Shown in pieces: positions 1 to 7,622 of a stretch of 58,751 bases of DNA. How positions within the stretch are numbered: position 1 is the first letter of the stretch; each line of letters starts with the position of its first letter. A program made the position numbers and the translations under genes. Source of the stretch: an uncultured Clostridia bacterium. GTDB lineage: Bacteria; Bacillota; Clostridia; Lachnospirales; Bianqueaceae. Where the stretch lies: assembly GCA_937892735.1 (NCBI GenBank), contig CALBGL010000007.1, positions 1 to 58,751 of the forward strand. Direction: 5' to 3'. The notes beneath the pieces were generated by a model. That model did not search any database, was not told where the DNA came from, and worked only from the letters and a program-made list of their open reading frames with translations.

Positions 1-374
1 CTAAATCATAAAAGCCCCAGTTTATCAGTCTTTCTTTTGTTAATGCTCTTTGTACGACTCCGATTTCCGCCATCCTCCAATAGGCTTTCCGGCTGTACTC
101 TCCTTCGCAGGCTACACACTCTGGCATCCCTAATCCTATCCGTTTGCGTGTCCTTGGATGTTTCCACTGCTTCCAGATACACATCCGTATCCGGCGGTAT
201 AACCATCCATTTTCCATCACCCCGCTTTTCAAGTATCGCTTTACCATCTGTATCACTCTCTCGTCTTTTACCTGCTTTCTCAGTAGGTTCACCAGGATTG
301 TATGGGTTCAGCGTATCAAAGTATTTCGACAAGTCTGGGACGACTGCCCTTGTATATTCCTGCCCGATGTACTC
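1..374 (-). pseudogene. Group II intron reverse transcriptase/maturase remnant
   Basis: Reading the minus strand from about 374 downward gives a reverse-transcriptase-like stretch (VVPDLSKYFDTLNH, then LLRKQVKDERVIQMVKRYLK and SGVMENG) followed at once by a maturase-type C-terminal stretch (RIRMCIWKQWKHPRTRKR, then CEGEYSRKAYWRMAE and LINWGFYDL). These are landmarks of group II intron-encoded proteins. Intact proteins have well over 100 residues, including the YADD catalytic core, between SGVMENG and the RIRMCIWKQW segment; here that part is missing. A frameshift near TLN/HTI (around position 314) is also needed to join the pieces. It is therefore an internally deleted, frameshifted relic, cut by the window edge at its 3' end. 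No intron RNA domain V was identified. Confidence 0.8.
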
Positions 375-953
375 TTTTATCCACTAGTAGCGTTCTCAGT
401 TCTTGATACAGTCTTTTCAATCTGCCGGCTCATTTTTGGTGAATCCATTATTCCATTGGTTCGCTGCAAATTATTTGTAATATTTTATCTTCCAATATTT
501 CGCTGAATATTCCCTGACGTCGTAGGTGGTGCCGCCGATTCAGCAAGTCATAATAATGATACTATTTATATGGTTAAAAACAGTAGAAATGATATTTCCT
601 TCTACCAATATAGAAATACCCTCAGAAAGCCTTGCGGAACAAGGCTTTCTGAGGGCTAAAGTGTTACATCTTCTGTCTGCATACTTTTTCAACATGTGCA
701 GCAGTACATCCGTTTCCATCCAAGCACAAAAAAGCTCGGCTCATGCTGCTATTCCTCACAACTGGCGCAGAGAGACAACCAACTTGTTGATCCGCCGTTT
801 TACCTACGCTGTTAAATCATGATAGTTGTTTGAATAAGCGATTTCCTCCTTTCATTCCATGTCAAAAGTAATCTGATAATTGGCAAAACAGATTACCTCC
901 TCCTAATAGGAGAAATATGGAGGAATTAGCGAAGCTGTTTTTACAGAGAATCC
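375..953. other. Intergenic stretch without a supported gene
   Basis: No reading frame here looks like a protein on either strand. The region carries a perfect 16-bp inverted repeat (619-655), a smaller perfect 8-bp inverted repeat GTAATCTG/CAGATTAC on the minus strand near 868-896, and purine-rich ribosome-site-like strings on the minus strand near 848-860 and 896-905 that lead into no open frame. It looks like decayed mobile-element DNA next to the intron relic, but I could not identify the element. Confidence 0.5.
619..655. repeat. Perfect 16-bp inverted repeat (hairpin)
   Basis: CCCTCAGAAAGCCTTG pairs perfectly with its inverted copy across a 5-nt loop. Neither side is followed by a convincing T-tract, so it is not a standard intrinsic terminator. 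It could be a remnant element end or an RNA-stabilising hairpin. Confidence 0.6.
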
Positions 954-980
954 AAAAAATTTTCAAAGATGTTTTTGAAA
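953..980 (-). terminator. Candidate terminator of the suf-pepC-dat unit
   Basis: On the minus strand TTTCAAA pairs with TTTGAAA across a 6-nt loop and is followed by ATTTTTT. It lies about 65 bp past the dat stop codon. The stem is AT-only, so confidence is modest. Confidence 0.4.
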
Positions 981-1044
981 GGAATCGTCTGCGGTCTACT
1001 CACGTTTCTACCTGATTTCGATCCCATTCATACTATACCGCTCA

Positions 1045-1908
1045 TTATGATTTTCGAAGAGAAGGATTCGTTTCCCTCTCAAACTTCTCCTGATACGCCT
1101 CCTGCAAGCGCTGTACCAACTCCGGCGCAGACTGTTTGACCGGCTTTCCGTCGATCACCTCCGCCTTCAAACAGAGTGCTGTGGAACTGGTAACCAGCAC
1201 TTCATCCGCATCCATCAGCTCCTCCAGAGTGAATGGTTCCTCTAGAACGGGAATGCCGCACTGCCGTGCCAGTTCCAAAATATGTTTTCTCGTAATGCCT
1301 GGAAGAATCAGATTGTCCAGCGGCGCCGTCTTAAGCATGCCCTCCTTCAGGATGCTGACATTGCTATGCGCCCCCTCCGTCACTCTGCTGCCTCGATGAA
1401 AAACAGCCTCTGTACACCCCGCCTCATCCGCAGCCTGCGCGGCCATCACATTGGGCACCAGATTGAGCGTCTTAATGTCGCAATGGAAGAAACGCGTATC
1501 TTCCACCGTCAGCAGCCGATGACGAAACGTCTTCATGTTTTTCATCACAAATGGCTTTACTGTTATCATAAGATTCGCCTTTTCGTTCTTCGGAAAAACA
1601 TGCGACCTGGGTGCTGTCCCCCGACTGGTCTGCCAATACAGAACCATGGGAGCATCCGTATCCATTTGATCAACCATCTTATACAGTTCCGCCGTAAGTT
1701 CCTCCCGGCTCATCACAAAAGGAATCCGCAGTGCCTGAAAGCTTCTCCAGAACCGATCCAAGTGCTCTTCTAAGGAAAAGATCACACGGTTCTTGACCAG
1801 CATCGCCTCATAAACTCCATCTCCGAAATATACAGCCCGATCATTCATCGGCACTTTCATCTCTTCAATGGGCCCGTATTCCCCATTATAATATCCTATT
1901 GTTTTCAT
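1045..1908 (-). CDS. dat: D-amino-acid (D-alanine) aminotransferase
   Basis: PLP-dependent class IV aminotransferase of 287 residues, predicted cytosolic. It interconverts D-alanine and D-glutamate with their keto acids, supplying or salvaging D-amino acids for peptidoglycan. Visible landmarks are FGDGVYEAM (28-36), TSRGTAPRSHVFP (94-106) with the Arg/His pair that distinguishes D-amino-acid from branched-chain transaminases, the Schiff-base lysine in HCDIKTLNL (K146), and VTEGAHSNV followed by LPGITR for cofactor and substrate binding. The frame extends upstream, but GGAGAGG lies about 9 nt before the ATG at 1908, so that start was chosen; ATG 1917 abuts the same site too closely. It is the last gene of a minus-strand run, 58 nt after pepC. 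Confidence 0.88.
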   Translation of the reverse strand: MKTIGYYNGEYGPIEEMKVPMNDRAVYFGDGVYEAMLVKNRVIFSLEEHLDRFWRSFQALRIPFVMSREELTAELYKMVDQMDTDAPMVLYWQTSRGTAPRSHVFPKNEKANLMITVKPFVMKNMKTFRHRLLTVEDTRFFHCDIKTLNLVPNVMAAQAADEAGCTEAVFHRGSRVTEGAHSNVSILKEGMLKTAPLDNLILPGITRKHILELARQCGIPVLEEPFTLEELMDADEVLVTSSTALCLKAEVIDGKPVKQSAPELVQRLQEAYQEKFERETNPSLRKS

Positions 1909-1966
1909 AGAATCCATCCCTCTCCGCTGTCGTGTCCGATACTGACGCCGCGCTAGCATGAGCTGG

Positions 1967-3301
1967 TCAGGCCAGAGACCCCATAGGATCCCAGGGCTCC
2001 AGAGCGATGGGATCGCTCTCATACTGACGCAGCTCTCCCTCCGTCAGATACTTACGATTGACCACAACCTGGTAAGTATACTCATCAAACCAGCGATCGC
2101 TCATCACATAATATCCGTCCTTACCAGCATCCTTACCCCAGCTGTTTTCCACCCTCCAACGCTGCGGCTTTCCATTCTCATCTAGATTGACTCCCGTCAA
2201 AACCATCGCGTGCGTCATCAGGCTCTGGCCATAGTCCAACCGCTCCGCCTTATCCATCCTCCACTGGGTGTCGAAGAGCGCATCCGTCTTCAAGACATCC
2301 AGATCCATAATTCCGTTATCGCGAATCGAGAAGGCTCCCACATCACAGCCAAACCACACAGGCTCGCCGTCCTGCATCTGCGCGATCGCCGCTCTCTTCA
2401 ATACATCGATGGGTACGTTCAGGTATCGAACCGGACGGCCGTCCTTCACATTGCCCAAGAACTTTACCGTATAGGAATGGCCATACGGCTTATCCTGCGT
2501 CGGTGCGTTAATTATGCTCACATAATCCGAAAGATTCAGCCGAACATACTTCGCGTAAAATTCCTGCGGTGTGATCCCCACAGAACGAACGAACTGCTCA
2601 TCCTTGTCCCGTACCTCGAAATCAAACCGCATCGGAGGCTCGCCTAAACAAATGCAGAGCATCCGATAAATCGTGCTCATCATCTCGTCCTTTTGCGCGC
2701 GCAGCTCCTCCATGGGAGCGCCCTTCTGATAGGCCTTTCGAAGCGTGCAGGCATATTCCCGCAACTTCATAGTCATCCATCCCGTCATCTCCCTGGTCGC
2801 GGACGAAGAAACGGACTCCGGCATGGCCTCCTTGGGCACTACGCCGTATTTTTCCACCAAACTGCAAAACATATCCCACTGCCCCCCGTCATTCAAAGGC
2901 GCCGACAGCAGATAGGCAATCAGACGGCCATCCGTGGGTTCATCCAGCGTTTCCAGAATACTTTCCAAGAAATAATTTGATTTTTCCAGCTTATCGTAGA
3001 ACAGCGGATAGCTTTGAGAGAGCTCAAATGTCTCCAGATTCAGATTCTTCATAACCTGAAAGCGCATGGTATTGAGCGCCGCAAACATCCAGCACCGGCC
3101 GCTTTGCTTCTGATTGGTGATCTCTCCGTCTTTCAGCTGAATCGAGTATTCATGACGATCCTTGCGAAAGGATTCATGATTGACGGCCGCTTTATTCACA
3201 CCCGCGGAAACGACCGCTCGCATGGCCACGCCATACGCCTTATTCGCCTCAAAATCCTTGCGAAACTGTTCTAACTGGTCGATAGTAATCGATGATTTCA
3301 T
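1967..3301 (-). CDS. pepC: Aminopeptidase C / bleomycin hydrolase-type cysteine peptidase
   Basis: Papain-fold (family C1B) cytosolic aminopeptidase of 444 residues, normally a hexameric cage that trims peptides from the N-terminus. The catalytic cysteine is in NQKQSGRCWMFAALN (C70), the histidine in LMTHAMVLTGV, and the asparagine in WRVENSWG. The C-terminal tail ends EPWDPMGSLA, as in typical members, where the tail reaches into the active site and sets exopeptidase specificity. The start has AAGGAGG 8-9 nt upstream. It sits 21 nt after the MATE exporter. It probably degrades peptides for amino-acid supply; a dedicated link to the neighbouring suf genes is not evident. Confidence 0.93.
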   Translation of the reverse strand: MKSSITIDQLEQFRKDFEANKAYGVAMRAVVSAGVNKAAVNHESFRKDRHEYSIQLKDGEITNQKQSGRCWMFAALNTMRFQVMKNLNLETFELSQSYPLFYDKLEKSNYFLESILETLDEPTDGRLIAYLLSAPLNDGGQWDMFCSLVEKYGVVPKEAMPESVSSSATREMTGWMTMKLREYACTLRKAYQKGAPMEELRAQKDEMMSTIYRMLCICLGEPPMRFDFEVRDKDEQFVRSVGITPQEFYAKYVRLNLSDYVSIINAPTQDKPYGHSYTVKFLGNVKDGRPVRYLNVPIDVLKRAAIAQMQDGEPVWFGCDVGAFSIRDNGIMDLDVLKTDALFDTQWRMDKAERLDYGQSLMTHAMVLTGVNLDENGKPQRWRVENSWGKDAGKDGYYVMSDRWFDEYTYQVVVNRKYLTEGELRQYESDPIALEPWDPMGSLA

Positions 3302-3322
3302 TCTCTTTTTCCTCCTTGTATT

Positions 3323-4735
3323 CTATAGTTCAATCTTCGTCCATGCCCCGCTCTTAAAGCGCATGAAGAAGAAAACAAGTCTCATGTATTGATCAACCAG
3401 AACAGCAATCCATGCTCCAATCAGGCCCCATCCAACGGGATAGGCCAGTAGCCAGGATAAAATAGGACGCACAAAAGCAATGCTGATCATCGAACAGATT
3501 GCCACAAACTTGGTATCTCCCGCGCCTCTCAGACTGCCGGAGATAATCACCTGCGATGTCTGTGCATGCGTCACGCAGGCAATCATGATCAGCAGAATCC
3601 CACCGCGCGCGATGACCTGCGGATCATCCGAAAAGAGTCCCACCAGCGGATATCGAAATAGGATCAAAATCACCGCCAGACCCGTCGAACAGACAACCGC
3701 CATCCTCTGGTTGATGCTAACATACAATTTCGCCATATCCGGTCGCCTTGCCCCTAAGGATTGTCCCACCAAAGAAGAAGACGCTACATTAAATCCATCG
3801 CCAAATCCGAAGGAGATATTCATGATATTCATACATACCTGATGCGTGGCAAAATCCACCGTTCCCAATCCGGCTACGATCTTTGCGTATAGGAAAAATC
3901 CGACTCGCATAAAGAACTGTTCTACTACCGCGCTGGATGAAACCTTAAATACGGAACGCAGAGTCCCCATCTCCAATTTCCAGCTCACTTTCGAGAATAT
4001 GCTCAAAAACGCGTCCTCTCTTTTACGCCATATGGAAATCATGGACATACAAAACGCGACTACGTAGCCGAGACTGGTTGCTGTCGCCGCGCCCGCCACC
4101 CCCCATTTAGGGAAAAACCAGTGTCCATTGATCAGAAAATAATTAAAAATAATATTGACAATATTCGCCGTCAAATTGCTGCGCATAGAAATCTTCGTAT
4201 TTCCAGCGCCACGCTGTGCCGCATTGATCGTCAGACTCATCGCGTTAAAGAAAATGCCCAGCATCAAAATTCGAAAATACACGCAGGCATCCTCCATGTA
4301 ATCATCCTGCGCGCCCGCAAAACGAAGCAGCGGCTCGCTGAAAATAAAACAGAGCACTGCCAATACAATGGAAATTCCACCGCTTATGAGCATACACTGC
4401 TTGAGACACCGATTCGCCCCTTCCTGGTCCTTTTGCCCCTTGCGCCTTGCCACAACAGCCGTAACACCCACATTTAACGAAAAGATCAACGCCAAGACAA
4501 TCAGACGAGGCTGACCTGTAATTCCTACCGCGGCAACTGCCTCTTCTCCCAACCCGCTGACCATCATTGTGTCAATCAGCGTAACCAATGCTAATAAAAC
4601 CGATTCTACAATGGATGGCCATGCCATATTGATGGCACGGCCATATCCTTCCCGATCACTCGGGATGTCCCCCAATCGATCCTTTTCTTTCAACAGATAC
4701 TGGCACGAAAAGAATCTTGTTAATACTCCTGTCAT
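3323..4735 (-). CDS. MATE-family multidrug/cation efflux transporter
   Basis: Integral membrane protein of 470 residues with about twelve hydrophobic segments in two related halves, as in MATE (NorM/DinF-like) exporters that move drugs or metabolites out using a Na+ or H+ gradient. Recognisable family segments are the N-terminal MAWPSIVESVLLALVTLID with MMVSGLGEEAVAAVG, and the equivalent second-half segment AVVEQFFMRVGFFLYAKIV. The substrate cannot be told from sequence. The start has AAGGAAA about 11 nt upstream. It lies 44 nt after sufB and 21 nt before pepC, so it is probably cotranscribed with both. Confidence 0.88.
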   Translation of the reverse strand: MTGVLTRFFSCQYLLKEKDRLGDIPSDREGYGRAINMAWPSIVESVLLALVTLIDTMMVSGLGEEAVAAVGITGQPRLIVLALIFSLNVGVTAVVARRKGQKDQEGANRCLKQCMLISGGISIVLAVLCFIFSEPLLRFAGAQDDYMEDACVYFRILMLGIFFNAMSLTINAAQRGAGNTKISMRSNLTANIVNIIFNYFLINGHWFFPKWGVAGAATATSLGYVVAFCMSMISIWRKREDAFLSIFSKVSWKLEMGTLRSVFKVSSSAVVEQFFMRVGFFLYAKIVAGLGTVDFATHQVCMNIMNISFGFGDGFNVASSSLVGQSLGARRPDMAKLYVSINQRMAVVCSTGLAVILILFRYPLVGLFSDDPQVIARGGILLIMIACVTHAQTSQVIISGSLRGAGDTKFVAICSMISIAFVRPILSWLLAYPVGWGLIGAWIAVLVDQYMRLVFFFMRFKSGAWTKIEL

Positions 4736-4779
4736 CTCTCTTTTATTTCCTTTTCTATTTCTATATTTATCTTATGAAC

Positions 4780-5700
4780 TTACTTTAAGAAACCGCGGAT
4801 AATCCATTCTTCCGCTTCCTTCTCCGTTAACCCCAGGCTCATCAGTTTCATCAACTGCTCTCCTGCGATTCTACCAATCGACGCCTCATGAATCAGTTTT
4901 GCGTCCAGATGCTCCGCATGGATTTCCGGCTGCGCGCTGACTTTCGCGTTATCCATAATAATCGCATCACACTCGGAATGCCCTGCACAATCCGCATTTC
5001 CCTTCATATTGGATACGAAAAGCTGATTCGACTGTTCCGTGGCGACGGATCTCGAAATCAGCCGCGCACTGGACCCTTTTCCATCCAGATCCACAGAGAA
5101 CTCCGTTCTTGCATACTGCGTTCCGTGTGTTAAGATCTTCTCGCGAATCTCAATTTTTGCATTGTCTTTCATAACTGCCTTGGAAACACGATTCGTTGAA
5201 TCTACACCGCGAATCTGCGTGGTTTCGATCTCCATGAAACTGCCCGGATCTCCGTAAACTTCTGTTTCCGGATTGATGATCCTCTCGCCCGTGCCTTCTC
5301 CGGAACCCACATGTTTCTCCAGATACAATACGTGGGAATTTTCTCCTAGGAAGAACCGATGAATTCCATGATGCTCGGAAGCATCACACCCATTGGAGCA
5401 TACGGAACATCCCGCGACAATCGTCACATCCGCTCCCGGCTCAATATAGAAGTCATTATAGACCAGATCCGTGAATCCGCTGTGCGTAACCAACGCTGGA
5501 ATAAAGACCTCTTCTTTCTGCGCTTCCCCGGACACATGAATGTCAATTCCCGGTTTATCCTTTTTGGCTGTGATTTGGATATGCTTTGTATTGCGACGCG
5601 CGGCGGCCTTACCATCCGTACGAATATTATAGGCTGCGTTCTCTGGAAGTTCCGGCCGCTCGATCACTTCCTGCAGCATGGACTTTACATTGTCTTCCAT
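4780..5700 (-). CDS. sufB: SufB/SufD-family Fe-S assembly scaffold protein
   Basis: Scaffold partner of SufC, 306 residues, shorter than classical SufB (about 470). It has the SufB/SufD beta-helix core with the segment FSVDLDGKGSSARLISRSVA and the C-terminal SAQPEIHAEHLDAKLIHEAS, IGRIAGEQLMKLMSLGLTEK and EAEEWIIRGFL. The histidine/glutamate-rich HAEHLDAKLIHEA is the conserved C-terminal signature; the cysteine group CSVCSNGC (about 115-122) could help hold a cluster. Only one scaffold gene accompanies sufC, which matches the minimal SMS/SufBC arrangement in anaerobes. It starts 16 nt after sufC. No SufS, SufU or SufD gene is next to it, so sulfur must come from enzymes elsewhere. Confidence 0.88.
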   Translation of the reverse strand: MEDNVKSMLQEVIERPELPENAAYNIRTDGKAAARRNTKHIQITAKKDKPGIDIHVSGEAQKEEVFIPALVTHSGFTDLVYNDFYIEPGADVTIVAGCSVCSNGCDASEHHGIHRFFLGENSHVLYLEKHVGSGEGTGERIINPETEVYGDPGSFMEIETTQIRGVDSTNRVSKAVMKDNAKIEIREKILTHGTQYARTEFSVDLDGKGSSARLISRSVATEQSNQLFVSNMKGNADCAGHSECDAIIMDNAKVSAQPEIHAEHLDAKLIHEASIGRIAGEQLMKLMSLGLTEKEAEEWIIRGFLK

Positions 5701-5716
5701 ATCTTCTCCTCCTGCA

Positions 5717-6433
5717 TCAGTTCATTTCCCGAGGACAGAAAATCTGACTTTCTTCCTTTAACAGTTGGGGCAGAATCTCCTCTTTCGCCCCCATAGTACG
5801 AATACTGCCATTGGCCAAAACGATAATCTCGTCCGCGATATTGAGAATCCGCTCCTGGTGAGATATAATCAGAATCGATCCGTGAAGCTGATCCTGCAGA
5901 TGTTCGAAAACACCGATCAAATTTCGGAAACTCCAAAGATCAATACCCGCCTCAGGTTCATCAAAAATAGAAAGCGCTGCCTTGCGCGCCAACGCGACAG
6001 CAATCTCGATTCGTTTGATCTCTCCGCCGGACAGGCTTTCATTGACTTCTCTATCAATATAATTCGCCGCGCATAATCCAACCTCCACCAAATACTTGCA
6101 AGCATGGTCTCGATCCAGTTTCTCCCCGGAAGCCAGTTCAATCAGATCCCGCACCGTGATGCCTTTAAATCTCACCGGTTGCTGAAAAGCATAGCTAACG
6201 CCCAAACGAGCCCTCTCCGTAATACTCATATGGGTAATATCTTTTCCGTTAAACAGAATTCTTCCAGAATCCGGCTTCTGTAGTCCCGCGATGATTCTGG
6301 CAATGGTGGATTTCCCGCCTCCATTCGGACCGGTAATCACGACAAAACGATTGTCTGGCACCGTGAAGCTGACATTTTTCAGAATTCCTTCATGGTCTCC
6401 CGCGGAAAAACAGATATTCTGAAGTTCCAGCAT
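5717..6433 (-). CDS. sufC: SufC ABC-type ATPase for Fe-S assembly
   Basis: Cytosolic ABC ATPase of 238 residues that drives the conformational change of the SufB scaffold. Walker A is GPNGGGKST (about 34-42), the Q-loop lies in SYAFQQPVRF, the signature is SLSGGEIKRIEIA, Walker B is LSIFDEPEAGIDLW and the switch histidine is in LIISHQE. The SLSGGE/KRIE form is typical of SufC rather than transporter ATPases, and no permease is adjacent. It is the first gene of the unit, with a strong promoter 106-135 bp upstream of its start. Confidence 0.93.
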   Translation of the reverse strand: MLELQNICFSAGDHEGILKNVSFTVPDNRFVVITGPNGGGKSTIARIIAGLQKPDSGRILFNGKDITHMSITERARLGVSYAFQQPVRFKGITVRDLIELASGEKLDRDHACKYLVEVGLCAANYIDREVNESLSGGEIKRIEIAVALARKAALSIFDEPEAGIDLWSFRNLIGVFEHLQDQLHGSILIISHQERILNIADEIIVLANGSIRTMGAKEEILPQLLKEESQIFCPREMN

Positions 6434-6538
6434 GTATATTCCGTCCTTTCCTAATTATATTAAAGTTAAAACAAGCGTCTGCACGCATACGAAAACGAAC
6501 CTGCTCCGCTTTGTTATTTTGCACACCGACGCTTTTTT

Positions 6539-6568
6539 ATTATACTTCTTTTTATAGAAACTTGTCAA
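6539..6568 (-). promoter_or_regulatory. Promoter of the sufC-sufB-MATE-pepC-dat unit
   Basis: On the minus strand TTGACA (6568-6563) and TATAAT (6544-6539) are separated by 18 bp. Both hexamers are consensus, giving a strong sigma-A-type promoter with a leader of about 100 nt before sufC. No IscR/SufR-like operator was recognised. Confidence 0.8.
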
Positions 6569-6641
6569 GTATTGCATCCTGTTTCCATTTTCAAACAGGG
6601 CTTCCGTTTTCTTTCAGAAATGAATTTTCAAGGAATAGATC

Positions 6642-6670
6642 TTGCAAAATTCCCGCATATCGTCTATAAT
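6642..6670 (+). promoter_or_regulatory. Promoter of the beta-lactamase-fold hydrolase
   Basis: TTGCAA (6642-6647), 17 bp, TATAAT (6665-6670), about 33 bp before the AAGGA ribosome site and 40 bp before the ATG at 6710. Confidence 0.8.
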
Positions 6671-6709
6671 ACAAGTATTCTACATATAATTAAGAAAGGA
6701 TTATAAAAC

Positions 6710-7492
6710 ATGAGTTTAGAAGAAATCTTTCAAGATATCGAAGCGAATTTCAGAAAACTTCCTGGAAAAACAGCGTTTTATTATAAAAATTTGGTATCCG
6801 GAGCAACTTTCAGTTTGAATGCTTCTGCCCCCATTATTGCCGCCAGCGTCATCAAGCTGCCCATCATGGCAGAGTTTTTCTTTCAGGCTGCAGAGGGGAA
6901 GATTGATACGAATACCGAATATGCCGTACAGGTTCAAGACAAGCTCCCCTCCTGCGGTGCGTTGAATTATCTGCACGATGGTGTACGAGTCACTCTCATG
7001 GATCTTTGCACCCTGATGATTATTCTCAGCGACAATACCGCGACGAACCTTCTGATCCGCCGGCTGGGCATGGATGCGATCAATCAGCGCATCCGCGCTC
7101 TTGGGCTGAAAAATACTCGGCTGAACCGCCTACTGTTCGATGCGGACGCGCAGAAGCAAGGACTCGAGAATCGTGTTAGCGCCAAAGACATGGGGCTTCT
7201 TTTATCTTTATTATATGAGGGAAAACTTGTCAGTACACAAGCTTCGAAACAGATGCTAGATACCCTGAAAAATCAGCGTCTCAATGGTAAAATGCCGTTC
7301 TTTTTACACGGTATCCCCATTGCCCACAAAACCGGCGAGGATGATGGAATCAGCCACGATGTAGGTATTGTATATGCAGGAGAGCCTTTTGTGGTCTGTT
7401 TCTTATCCGAAGAGACCGATGTCCCTTCTTTTGAGAGATGGATCCAAGACACAACTTTTTTGCTCGCAAATGCCTCCTCGCACAAAAAATGA
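6710..7492 (+). CDS. Class A beta-lactamase-fold serine hydrolase, no signal peptide
   Basis: A 260-residue serine hydrolase of the beta-lactamase/transpeptidase fold. The three active-site motifs are intact: SVIK (S46, K49), SDN (107-109) and KTG (207-209). There is no export signal; the N-terminus MSLEEIFQDIEANFRKL is amphipathic, so the protein should be cytosolic. The class A omega-loop Glu (ExxLN) is not evident: the region after SDN reads DADAQKQGLENRVSAKDM, as in many non-lactamase relatives. It stands just upstream of an oligopeptide importer and cell-wall peptide hydrolases, which suggests it acts on imported D-amino-acid peptides rather than on antibiotics. That role is inferred. 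Confidence 0.8.
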   Translation: MSLEEIFQDIEANFRKLPGKTAFYYKNLVSGATFSLNASAPIIAASVIKLPIMAEFFFQAAEGKIDTNTEYAVQVQDKLPSCGALNYLHDGVRVTLMDLCTLMIILSDNTATNLLIRRLGMDAINQRIRALGLKNTRLNRLLFDADAQKQGLENRVSAKDMGLLLSLLYEGKLVSTQASKQMLDTLKNQRLNGKMPFFLHGIPIAHKTGEDDGISHDVGIVYAGEPFVVCFLSEETDVPSFERWIQDTTFLLANASSHKK

Positions 7493-7533
7493 ATTTTTCA
7501 GAAACAAAAGATGCATTTTCTGCGAAAAAACTC

Positions 7534-7562
7534 TTGACGAATCTTTGAAAGGAGAGTATCAT
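7534..7562 (+). promoter_or_regulatory. Promoter of the opp operon
   Basis: TTGACG (7534-7539), 17 bp, TATCAT (7557-7562), 60 bp upstream of the oppA start. No operator was recognised. Confidence 0.65.
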
Positions 7563-7622
7563 ATACCTTAGTTCCACTCATATAGTTTGACTATTATAAA
7601 ATAAGAAATGGAGGAAAGGAAC

